64,000 bases of DNA from positions 16,849,153 through 16,913,152 of the forward strand of contig CM045998.1 of the NCBI GenBank assembly GCA_025175895.1. Direction: 5' to 3'. Within the stretch, counting starts at the first letter, position 1. Every line of letters begins with the position of its first letter. The stretch comes from Wurfbainia villosa. Its lineage: Eukaryota; Streptophyta; Magnoliopsida; Zingiberales; Zingiberaceae. Of the stretch, positions 49,866-59,584 are shown piece by piece. Below the pieces are notes generated by a model, which was given only the letters and a program-made list of their open reading frames with translations, searched no databases and had not been told where the DNA came from. The translations under genes were made by a program, and so were the position numbers.

Positions 49866-50513
49866 ACAAGGTGGTTGGATTGGATGTTAGATTTTTTTTT
49901 TAAAAAAAAAAAATTAGTTGTAAGTTGTTAAACCTAGGTCATCTCACCTGTGTCTATATGATCAATCATGTTATACTTATGTGTTTTTTGTGAGATGACT
50001 TCCAATTAAGTTGATTAAGTGCATTTAGGTTCAAGTAATTTTATGTTAGATTTGGATTTAAACCTAGGCTTGTCAAGTTTACCTTTTCAAGATCATGGCT
50101 TCCAGGTCGTGGCGAGGCACAGGGGCCTTCTTTTATCGGATCATCGACCACTTCCTTAGACAAAGCCTTTTTCAAGAAAAAGATGACTTGACTCACCTAA
50201 GACTATCTCCTAGTCTAACTGGTCCCGAGGCTCAATCTTTTCGAAGAATTTTAGTTGGTTATATTTTTGAAAAGAGGCTCCCCGAGGCTCAATCTTTTCG
50301 AAGAATTTTAGTTGGTTATGTTTTTGAAAAGAGGCTCCTCGAGGCTCAATCTTTAGTTGGTTATGTTCGTGTTCTAAGTGAGTTCACAAGTTTTAAAGCA
50401 CAAATTTTCTAAGTTAAAGCATGCAATTTCTAAGTTAAAGCACACACTTTCTAAGTTAAAACATGCAATTTCTAAGTTAAAGCACAAACTTTCTAAGTTA
50501 AAGCATGCAATTT
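49866..50513 (-). other. C3 gag-pol spacer with 57-bp and 21-bp tandem repeats
   Basis: Non-coding. A 57-bp unit (cccgaggctcaatcttttcg...) occurs at 50224-50280 and 50281-50337 with a partial third copy to about 50368. A 21-bp unit (aagttaaagcatgcaatttct and a variant with cacaaactt) repeats six to seven times at 50395-50530, overlapping the end of gag. Bases 50093-50165 resemble 56842-56915 of C4 in reverse complement. Confidence 0.8.
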
Positions 50514-52106
50514 CTAAGTTAAAGCACAAACATGTTTTGTACTGGCTCCCCCTAGACCGTTGAATCGGTTCGGTCTATCCACATAGTGGATTTGGTCCTT
50601 GGGAATCCAGTACGGGTTGGATCCTAGAGTTGAAATCAAAAGGTTCTTAGGGACCCATGCTTGGACATGTTTCCTATGTCGACTTACAATCGACATATAC
50701 GACCTATTAGTCATGTTTGAGTTAAACCCTAGTCCAGCCTTGTTGTACACGGCCCTTTGAGATCCAAGTAGGAGGTCAAGTCCTTTGGATCCCGAAGTGA
50801 ACCTTTCCAACGTGTTCCTAAGATCTTCGACTTGATTTTTCAAGAGAGAGTTCTCAACTTCGAGCTTTTCAACTCGAGTTGAATCCTTCTCTTGAACTCA
50901 ACTAGTCGAAGAGGTTAGGGAGACCTCGTGTTTGAGGAGTTTAACCTCCTCAATAAGGGTCTCGACCTTGGACTCGGACTTAGCTAACTTCCTAGACAAA
51001 AACCTAACCGTATTATGTAAAGTATTAAATAAAGTTCGACTTACTTTAAGGGTATCTTTTGAACCGGATGCGTATCCGTGGCTTGACTTGAAGGTAGCTT
51101 CGTAGTCCGAGTCATCCTCAGGTTCCGACTCAAGTTCAGGTTCGGTCTCCGTGTCTGACTCAATCGATTTCGCCATGAAGACGTGGTCTTCGTCTTCTTC
51201 GGATGACGCTTCTTCCCATGTCGCGTTGAGGGCCTTCTTGTGCTTAGGTGCTCGGTGGTTGAGCTTGGGGCACTCGGACTTGATATGTCCAAACCTGTTA
51301 CACTCATAACACCTAATATTAGAACTTTTAGGCTTACCTTGGTTGGGTCGAGTTGTGGTTCGCTTTCGTCCCTTGGCTATCCTTCGAGCTAGGTTCATTA
51401 GTTCGGCAGTCAACTCCGGGTCAACTTCTTCTTCGGACTCGTCTTCCTCCTCGGTTGGTGGTGGCTTGCTTGCGATTTTCTTCTTCTTTGATCCTGCAAA
51501 CAAGGCTATACCCCTCTCGGGTTCCGAGTTGGACTGCTCATGTAATTCGAAATCGGAAAAGAGTTCATCTAACCTAATTTTAGAAAGATCCTTGGAGACC
51601 TTGTAGGCATCGACCATGGATGCCCACAAGGTAGTCCTCGGAAACGAGTTTAGAACATACCTTATAAGGTCGCGGTTTTCGACCTTTTGCCCGATTGCGT
51701 GTAGGTTGTTGACTATGTCCTGGACTCGGGCGTGAAGTTGGGTCGCGGACTCGTGTTCCTGCATTTTTAGGTTATATAGTTTATTGAAAAGAAGATCACG
51801 CTTACATACCTTGGCTTCATCGGTCCCTTCATGTAGCTCCACTAGTTTCGTCCAAAGATCTTTTGCGCTTATGAAGGGGCCGACGCGATTTAGCTCCTCC
51901 TTGGATAAGCCGCATTGGAGGATTTGTGTTGCCTTGGCGTCGGCTTCGACTTGTCGTTTTGTCGCAATGGTCCATTGATCATAATCCAAGGAGTCACCCA
52001 CTTCATTAGTCGGAAGTGTGAAACCCGTTTGGATTATGATCCACATATCGATTTGGGTTTTGAGAAAGCATTCCATCCGACCTTCCAATAACGAAGTCAT
52101 CTCCAT
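50514..52106 (-). pseudogene. gag: C3 gag
   Basis: Minus strand, 531 codons, with one in-frame TGA at 50898-50900. The N-terminal gag domain has WTKLVELHEGTDEAKVCKRDLL, SFPRTTLWASMVDAYKVSKDL and LSDFELHEQ-like landmarks. Then come a Lys-rich stretch and an intact CCHC knuckle CYECNRFGHIKSEC, an acidic Glu/Asp segment, a predicted coiled coil (LSRKLAKSESKVETLIEEVKLL), and after the TGA the box LERFTSGSKGLDLLLGSQRA and a WVPK...WIPK tail. The same order is found in C5. The first codons are probably lost: an in-frame stop lies just above 52106 (MAHLEV-stop). Confidence 0.88.
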
Positions 52107-52347
52107 GTAAAACGGAGGTCGACGGTGCTAAACCTCGAGATGGGCCATTAGAACAAAAGACACAAATAGACGGAGACGAAGAAACTAACAATGACAAAAA
52201 CACGAATAAGTACCAAGACTCGCCTTGGATTAGTAGAAAAGGGAGAAAAACTTAACAAAGCAAAATAAATAAAAAAACAGAATTAAAAGAAAAATAAATC
52301 TGTAAAAAGGCTAGATTGGTGGTTTCACCAAATCTTAGCAACCCCCG

Positions 52348-52359
52348 GCTCTGATACCA
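52348..52359 (-). promoter_or_regulatory. C3 primer binding site (tRNA-iMet)
   Basis: Plus strand gctctgatacca, two bases from the LTR end at 52362; TGGTATCAGAGC on the minus strand. Confidence 0.92.
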
Positions 52360-52361
52360 AT

Positions 52362-53473
52362 TGTTGGATCGATCGGATCGCTAGAGGGGGGGGTGAATAG
52401 CGATAGAAACTTTTTAGTACGAATTTGTTTTTTAAAAAAAAACTTATATGCAGCGGAAATATAAACAAAACAAAAAGTAAAGGAGACAATAGACACAAGA
52501 GATTTACTTGGTTCGTAGCCGAAGGCTACTACTCCAAGGCCCTAGTGGTCCTTGACCACGTACGGAGGGCAAACTACTAAAGAACTCCTCCTCGTTGGAG
52601 GTAGGAGTTAGACGGATACAAAAAGCCCGAGGTAGAAGGACACTCCCCCTCTCCTCGTTATAATGAAAGCTTTACTAAAAGGAATAAACTGAAATACAAT
52701 TTAGAACTTTCATCAATGACTTTAAAGGTTGGAGGTTGAAGCTCTAGTCGCCATCTCTAGCAGGCTCGTCAGAGGGATGTCGAGAGTCTGAGCGATCGGA
52801 AGCACTTGGAAGCTTTTGAATTGATGAAAAACCCTAGGTTTGGCCCCTCCTTTATAGCGTTTGAGCCTCATCGAATGGGTCTTTAGCCAATCACAAATGG
52901 GCACAAAACCCTTGAAAAATGGTGATAACTCTTGACTACTCGAGGTCGATCCTTTGACCTGATCGATGGCCATCATCCCGATCGATGGCAAAGATCGGGC
53001 CGATCGACCTTCTAGAGTCGATCGCTTGACGCGGCAATAAGTCCTCCAAGCCGGGCAATGATCGATGCTAGCTGCAAGGCAAGGTTAGCTCAACAAAAAC
53101 ATAATTTCGATGGTCGTCGACCATCCGATCTCGACCTAGACCATCTATAAGAAGTCTTTGGTCGGATCTACGCTTAAGATCATCCCCGTAAAGAGGATAC
53201 GACCTTACTTACGCTCGCACACACGAGCTTACCTCAGTACTTACATGTTGCTTTTGCTTCCGGCCTTCCACTCAATTCCTTCGGCTCCCTCCGAAGTCTC
53301 TTGAGTGTCACCCGACCACCGCGGCTTCCTCCGGGTGTCGCTAGCCTTCAGCTCCAGCGTTGAGACTTTTCTGTACACTTGATTTAGCTCATGAGATAAC
53401 AATATATGCTTAACTTTGTATCGTTTGCTATAATCAAAACTTAGGTTCGACTTAGGTGCCTACTGCACCAACA
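52362..53473 (-). repeat. C3 5' LTR
   Basis: 1112 bp, partner of 44774-45893, ending ccaaca at 53473 followed by the target copy atttc. On the minus strand it starts TGTTGGTGCAGTAGGC. Confidence 0.93.
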
Positions 53474-53478
53474 ATTTC

Positions 53479-54555
53479 ATCATACCAATAATAAATCCAT
53501 TGTGAAACTAATATTCCAAATCTACACTTACCTCATATTGTCGATACAAACCACGCCTTCCTTAGCTCTACCTCGATCACACACACAAGAGAACCGAAAC
53601 AAAGATCCCAGCTGCTGGCCGAAATGTCTTCAACTTGCTAGAAACATAGCCATAAAACTCAATGTTGTTGTGACAACACACATCCAGCTTACTAGCTGCT
53701 GTGAACAAAATTCTCACCAAGACCTACCTTGCAACGCAGCTCACACCAATTCCCCTTCCCATCTACTCTCCTAGCTAAAGCAACAACTGGTAGAGGCAGC
53801 TCATAGACGGGGCAGGCGGCTGGATATTTGGATCGGAGAAAGGAAGAAGCTGCTGGAGAGGCGCCGACGCATCCAGCCGCTGTGGTGCTTGACGGAGAGA
53901 AAGAAACAGCAGAAAAGGACAATCAGAGATAGAGAAGTAGGGATCTGGTAGCGATGAAGTGGCAACGACGAGCAGCTCGGCCGGGCGGTGTGAGCTCGGC
54001 GGTGGTGATAGGCAGCATCGGGGAAGAGATCGACTAGCTCGGCATCGATGGTGGCAAATCATCACAAGAGGTGAGATCCAGCTCGGGAAAGTCGGCGGCA
54101 GCTAGTTCTCGCGGCGAGGAGGACTGAGCAGAGGCAGCGATGACCGACCGACTGCTCCAACGAAGATCTTCGACAATGCCGAAAGGGAAAAACCGATCGG
54201 CGATGGTGCACCAAGGAGAAGAAATTGCCGGCGGCAGCTGCGGTTCGGAAGAGACGAGAAGCAGAAGTGAAACGGAAATCGCGAGCGAGGAGAAGAAGTA
54301 GGTCACGAAACGGAAGAGGAGAAATGCGACTGCGATCGGCGGTTCAACCCCTTTTAAATGTCATTCATGGGTTGGGTTCAAACCCACCAACTCTAGCCCA
54401 ATTTCAGCCCAATGGATTCAGCCCAACATGTTTTAGCCCAATTTCAAACCAATTCCTTGATTAAGCCCAATTAGCTAATCACCCACTAATTAAAACCAAT
54501 TAGCTATCTAATGACGTTTAATCCCTATACTAATTTTTTTTTCCCGTATTTTACA
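53479..54555 (-). repeat. G2 5' LTR, outer part
   Basis: Continues the LTR interrupted at 44773, aligning with about 37460-38529. Ends cgtattttaca, followed by the target copy aaggg (54556-54560). Total LTR length without C3 is about 3.58 kb. Confidence 0.9.
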
Positions 54556-54560
54556 AAGGG

Positions 54561-55200
54561 TTGTCACACTGCATGACATTATGCATCTCTTGTGCTAACC
54601 TTGTGTTGCAGGTGTCAGGTTGAATTCTCAAGTGTAGCAGTCGACTGGAAGCAATCGACTGTCAAAAGGGTCAGTCGACTGATGCCGACGAATTATCTCA
54701 ATGCACAAGGTCAAAGAGTTATCGATCGATGTCGTTGGACTTACTCCAAGGAACCAATCTATAAAAGGAGGGGAGGGCACAAACCCTATTCATTGAATGA
54801 ACTCCTAAGTGCACTTGATCTCCAACCATAATTCTACGTGCTACAATGCTACTCTGACCGTGCATCCTCTACAATTCAGTTGTCAGTACCTTTCTTATTT
54901 CTTGCTTATTATTTGCTAAGAGGAGAGGTAGGTTTGTTACCTCTTCCTCTACATCATTATTGTAATCGGTTGTCTCTTACCTCCAATGAGGAAGAGATAT
55001 TTAGTGTTTTGCCCTTTAGAAGCAATCAAAAATCACAAGGCCTTGGATTAGCAGCCAATGGGCTATAAACCAAGTAAAAAATACTTGTGTCTTTTGTTGT
55101 GTGTTTTCATTGTTTTGCTGCACGCTTTGGTTTTAACTACGAGAAAAGAAAAGGTTTTTTGAACGTTATTCACCCCCTCTAGCGTTTTCTCGATCCTATA
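54561..55200 (+). repeat. C4 5' LTR, right part
   Basis: Resumes at ttgtcacactgcatgac and aligns with 57947-58621. Contains CAGTCGACTG at 54638 and 54672 and the variant CAATCGACTG at 54652. 'ctataaaaggagggg' at about 54769 is a good TATA box. It ends ttcaccccctctagcg...cctata (CA decayed to TA; the 3' LTR has cctaca). Confidence 0.88.
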
Positions 55201-55202
55201 TT

Positions 55203-55214
55203 TGGTATCAGAGC
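55203..55214 (+). promoter_or_regulatory. C4 primer binding site (tRNA-iMet)
   Basis: TGGTATCAGAGC two bases after the LTR end. Confidence 0.92.
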
Positions 55215-55371
55215 GAGGGCACTCAGATTCGGTGCAATCACTGGTCGAACATTTTCTTTTCTTTTTTATTTATTTATTTAATTTTAGTTATCTCCTGCAC
55301 TACTAATCCAAGACAAAGTCTTGGAACATTTTATTTTGTGTTCTTAATTATATGAAAGTATCGGAAGATCT

Positions 55372-56454
55372 TTGACCGGACTGACAATGGAAGAGCATCC
55401 CACAAGGCCAAAAGGTAATATTGTAAATTTAAACTTTAAATTCCATATTATTTATTTCAAGTGCAGGGAGAGAGGACACTATAAAAATAAGTATTCTACA
55501 CGTAAGACTCGAATGACACAATCGGTGGCAAAGGAGACACCATTGTTAGGAGTCCGAAGAAACAAAGAGCACATCATGTGCTTCAGATGCAAGGTTCAGT
55601 CATTACAAAAACCAGTGCCCGGAGAAAAAGAAAAATTTCACAAAATTAGGGGATGCGGTTAAGGTTAGTAAAGTTAAATTTTCTGAAATTCCTATTTTTG
55701 AAATGCATAATCTTAATAATTTAGATGTTGATTGTATTAATGACATTCAATTAAATGTACCTAAGTCTAATTCAATTAATTATAATTTAAATCAAATCAA
55801 TTCAACTAATAAAAAATTAATTAATTTAGATTTAATTAATTTAAATAATAATAATATTGAGGAAAATGATCAAATTAATCTGTCATTTAAGAAAATTAAT
55901 CAAGAGCTTAATCAAATCTTAGTTTAATCAACATAGATCCAGATCAAATCAAGTATAAAACTAACCTAGGACTTAATCAGAATAATCAAAATCTAGATCA
56001 GAATAATCAAACCTTAGGACAGAATTATCAAACCCTAAATCTGATTAATCAAGATGATTCCGAATTAAAAAATTCTGTTTTGAAAAATTCAATCATAAAA
56101 AATCAGAAATTAAATCTAAAAAATTCTGATAATTCTAATAATTCAAATTTAAAAAATTACAAATCTAATCTGAAAAATTCTAATAATTCTAATAATTCTA
56201 TTTTTAAAAAGTCTAATAATCTTATCTTGAATAAGTCTAATAATATTATTTTTAAAAAGTCTAATAATATTATTTTAAAAATGTCTAATAATTCTATTAA
56301 ATATATTTTAAATAATTCAAAATCTAACCTAATTAAAATTTCAAAATTAGATAATCAAACCAATAAAATTAGTTATAATAAAGTATCATTTGATTATATA
56401 CAAATTAATAATTTAGTAATTAAACCTTCAACTTTTAAAAATTTAACAAATTAA
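55372..56454 (+). pseudogene. gag: C4 gag-like gene: two decayed zinc knuckles and an Asn-rich tail
   Basis: The first piece (55372-55662) has FKCRERGHYKNKYS, a CCHC knuckle with Tyr for at least one Cys, and CFRCKVQSLQKPVP, a second knuckle broken by an indel. The gag core normally before the knuckles is missing. After a frame change the sequence reads through 55703-56454 with one shift near 55925 as an Asn/Ile/Leu/Lys/Ser-rich protein with internal repeats (SNNIIFKKSNNIILK). In 56080-56454, 34 of 124 residues are Asn. It ends SYNKVSFDYIQINNLV; C1 gag has the comparable AYHSVPFDYGT after its own low-complexity stretch. The whole is best seen as an altered gag with a Q/N-rich extension. Confidence 0.65.
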
Positions 56455-57653
56455 TATGTAGACTTGGGTTATAAGTCTAAGTTAACCAAAAATTAAGACT
56501 CTAAAATTTGTATAAATCTACCTAAGAAACGAACCACTTCTTTGAATTGATTGAATATAACATGCTCATGCATACATATCATTTTAATTATCATGCTTAT
56601 TTTTGTCATGTCAAACATACAAGTCTTAAATTAACTCTCATAGAATGGTTAGATAGGAAATGGTTAATTAACCTTGACAATATAGTATCAAGATGTAGTG
56701 AGATGATAGTACGTTAGGAAAATGAAGTCTTGTGTATCCGGGTTAGATAAGGAGTATCTAGCTTGGTGCACTTGGCTAAGTGGAACTAGGATTTGACCCA
56801 AAGTGAATTAAGTATACAATTTCTTAAGATTGGCTTTGTCTAAGGAAGTGGTCGTTGTTTCGATCAAAGAAGGTCTCTGTACCTCGCCACGACGTGGAAG
56901 CCATCTTTTGAAATGTTCACTTAACTAACTAAAGGTTAAATCTGAATCAAACCCAACGTTAATTAATTTCTAAGACATTAAACTTAACTAAGTAAAATTA
57001 AATTTATCTCACAACACCTATAAGAATAACTTGGTTGATCATGTAAATTGAGTGAGATGTTAAGGACAACGAATTAAAAATAGTTTTGAAAATGATTTCA
57101 AAATTTATATATATACAAATAGATTCTTAAAACTATTTTTATTGGTTGTCATGATTGTTGTGTGTAATTATACATAGTGTTTGAAATAACTATGTTTCTT
57201 AAAATGATGGTTAGTTGACCAATACTGAACTTCTAGATCCTTAGGTCAACTTTAGACACCTAGACCCTCTGGACACTTAGGTAAGCCTTCCTTGTGGCCA
57301 ATAAAGATGTCCTAAGAGTTTGTCAGACAAAAGGCGGAGATCCTCTAGATAAGTCTTCCTTGTGGCTAATAAGGATGTCAGGTTAAGAGGGAGGTTCTAA
57401 TTGGATAATCATTATTTTTAGAAGTTGTTAAAATATTATTATTATTTTAAAAAAATTATGCCAAGGGGGAGAGAAGACTTAAGTTAGACAAACTTAGTAT
57501 CTCTAGCTACCTCTAGTTTGGCATAAAACCTAATAGACATGAGCCTTTAATATCTTGTAAATGTATCTTTAATTCATTTAAAAAAAATTCTTTCTCAAAA
57601 TTCTATAACAATGTTAAAGGTTGGACGGTCACATCCTAACCTAGGATATACAT
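56455..57653 (+). other. C4 spacer to 3' LTR
   Basis: Non-coding. Contains a block (56842-56915, ggctttgtctaaggaagtgg ... cctcgccacgacgtgg) shared with C3. A purine tract ccaagggggagagaag lies at about 57471. No PPT directly abuts the LTR start, so part of the 3' end may be lost. Confidence 0.6.
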
Positions 57654-58621
57654 TATTGGTGTAGGATCTAGAAACCTAAGCTCATAAATGTTAAAGGGAG
57701 TTGAACATGTTAAGTCAAATTGATTAGGTGGTCGAGTGACGCCAGGAGAATCTTGGAAGGAGAAACCTCGGTGGTCAAGTGACCGAAAGCTAAGCGATAG
57801 GTCAGGAGGACCAAAGGTAAGCTCCGGGTGTGGAGCGATGGTAAGGATGCGTCCTCGGTAAGAGGACAATCCTAGGCGCCGATCCGACTAAGGCTTCCGG
57901 AGGAATGTCGAAGTATAGATCGGACAGTCAAAGGACTGTCACACTGCATGATATTATGCATCTCTTGTGCTAACCTTGTGTTGCAAGTGTCAGGTTGAAT
58001 TCTCAAGTGTAGCAGTCGACTGCCAAAAGGATCAGTCGATTGATGTCGACGAATCATCCCAATGCACAAGGTCAAAGAGTTATTGATCGATGCCACCACC
58101 TCAAGATAAGATAAGTTATCACCTCAAGATAAGATCCACGAGTTTTGGATCCAGATTTGGACTTACTCCAAGGCACCAATCTATAAAAGGAGGTGAGGAC
58201 ACAAACCCTATTCATTGAATGAACTCCTAAGTGTGCTTGATCTCCGACCTAATTCTACGTGCTACAATGCTACTCCGACCATGCATCATCTACAATTTAG
58301 TTGTCAGTACCTTGCTTATTTCTTGCTTATTATTTGCTAAGAGGATAGGTAGGTTTGTTACCTCTTCCTCTACATCATTATTGTAATCGGTTGTCTCTTA
58401 CCTCCAACGAGGAAGAGATATTTAGTGATTTACCCTTGAAAGCGATCAAGGATCCCAAAGCCTTGGATTAGCAGCCGGTGGGCTGTGAACCAAGTAAAAA
58501 ATACCTGTGTCTTTGGTTGTGTGTTTTCATTGTTTTCGTTGCACGCTTTGGTTTTAACTACGAGAAAAGAAAAGGTTTTTCGAACGTTATTCACCCCCTC
58601 TAGCATTTTCTCAATCCTACA
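57654..58621 (+). repeat. C4 3' LTR
   Basis: Starts TATTGGTGTAGG (TG decayed) and ends cctaca. Compared with the 5' LTR it has a deletion near 57690-57730 and otherwise aligns. CAGTCGACTG at 58013. The target copy ttacc follows. Confidence 0.8.
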
Positions 58622-58626
58622 TTACC

Positions 58627-58669
58627 TAGACCATGGAATGTTATACATTTGAAGCATTTTTACTATTGA
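58627..58669 (+). pseudogene. pol: T1 pol, last codons after the C4 insertion
   Basis: Fourteen codons continue the integrase frame left at 34554 and end in TGA at 58667-58669. The step across the C4 target duplication keeps the frame. A purine-rich run, aagagaagaaaggggagggg, at 58686-58707 is a PPT candidate. Confidence 0.85.
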
Positions 58670-58863
58670 CAAAGGAGGTATTGTAAAGAGAAGAAAGGGG
58701 AGGGGAGATATATGAATCATGCATACTCAAATTGAAATGAAGAAAATACAATGTTTGAAGGATGACCATACAAACTGCTCTAATTCCTATGCTATACATT
58801 AATAAATGGAAATTTAAGGTCTAAAGTAATCTAGAGGATAACGTTGAAGAGTCATTTCCCAGT

Positions 58864-59584
58864 TTAGAAAGGGAGCTGGTTTTGAGCAGGAGGAAATCCT
58901 TGCGCCTCATATTGGTGAATTGCTTCTCTAAAACCGTTTTGAAAAGTGGTACTTATTCGGGAAGCTATCTGTTCTTATCATTGGCTCTCGAAAGATTCCA
59001 TCTCCTGACAAAATTTGATACAACGCTCTCGATGCTGCATAAAGTCTTTCTGGAGTTGGCAATATTGGCGGGAGGTTTGGTTGAGACAAGAAACTAATGC
59101 TTGCAAATTATCAACATAAGTAGCCTAGTCTTATTAAAAGACCATGGACATCTCTACAAAATCCTGGCATAAAGAAAACGAAACATCTTTGAGGGTTGCT
59201 GAGTGAGTCCTAAAGTATGTCGCTTCTTGGTTCACCTGTTGCAGGGAAGTTTTGTGTTGTTGTACAAGAGAAAGAGCTTGGTCCCTTTCTATTTGAAAGA
59301 AGGAGCTTCACCAGATTTCTCTAGTAACCTGCCTTCTTAGAATGGATATTGTTTCTTCATTCTTCTTCTATTGCGATTGTGCCTCCGCCAGTTGAGAATG
59401 ACATGTGTTCAGTTCTCGAAGAAGAGAATCATCACGCTGACGAGTCATGCCCAGAGTGACTTGATGGGTTTGATTTTGACAAGAGGCTTGTTGTTGGACT
59501 AGAAGTTGATATTAGGAAAGGGAACGGTTCAACTTCTAATAATTGGTTATTGCTTGCATCAATTTGGGTTAGGAAAGGGAGTTG
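58864..59584 (-). pseudogene. T1 antisense ORF: Gln-rich coiled-coil-like protein, decayed
   Basis: Minus-strand frame from the C5 junction (59584) down to TAA at 58864-58866, about 240 codons. It contains about ten further in-frame stops, many explicable as Gln (or Trp) codons changed by one transition. A possible start Met lies at 59448. Readable parts include QLLVQQQASCQNQTHQVTL, DDSLLRELNTCHSQLAEAQ, FQIERDQALSLVQQHKTSL, RQYCQLQKDFMQHRERC and FREAIHQYEAQGFPPAQNQL. Composition (Gln, Glu, Leu) and spacing suggest coiled coil. Extra ORFs between pol and the 3' LTR, some in antisense, are known in Tat-lineage elements; I cannot say whether this matches one of the described types. C5 cuts its 5' end. 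Confidence 0.6.

Larger units (their letters stand above)
44774..53473 (-). mobile_element. C3: Sirevirus-type Ty1/copia element with gag and pol
   Basis: Minus strand: 5' LTR 53473-52362, primer site 52359-52348, gag, spacer, protease-integrase-RT-RNase H, purine tracts, 3' LTR 45893-44774. Target duplication atttc on both sides (44769-44773; 53474-53478), exact. It is the innermost and hence youngest insertion of the right nest and the most complete element in the window, but gag, protease and RT each carry breaks. Confidence 0.93.
34970..54555 (-). mobile_element. G2: Tekay-like Ty3/gypsy element with decayed interior (large-LTR, non-autonomous)
   Basis: On the minus strand: 5' LTR 54555 to 42273 (split by C3), primer site 42265-42254, interior to 38530, 3' LTR 38529 to 34970. 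Target duplication aaggg on both sides (34965-34969; 54556-54560). LTR ends match those of G1. The LTRs are about 3.56 kb each and about 97% alike over the first 255 bp compared, while the 3.7-kb interior has no intact gene. Confidence 0.9.
34555..58621 (+). mobile_element. C4: gag-only copia element (Sirevirus-like), hosting G2 and C3
   Basis: 5' LTR = 34555-34969 plus 54561-55200; internal region 55201-57653; 3' LTR = 57654-58621. Target duplication gtacc (34550-34554) / ttacc (58622-58626), one mismatch. Without G2 the element is about 4.5 kb. It has a tRNA-iMet primer site and a gag-like gene but nothing resembling protease, integrase, RT or RNase H. It therefore depended on another element to move. 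Confidence 0.85.

Noticed and set aside
50395..50530. Regular 21-bp units considered as a CRISPR-like array
   Set aside because: Direct tandem repeats without unique spacers, in a plant retroelement spacer.
58710..59584. Possibility that this is the T1 3' LTR, following the purine run at 58686-58707
   Set aside because: I see no similarity to 28011-29314, where the 5' LTR should be, and the minus strand carries a coherent coding-like frame.
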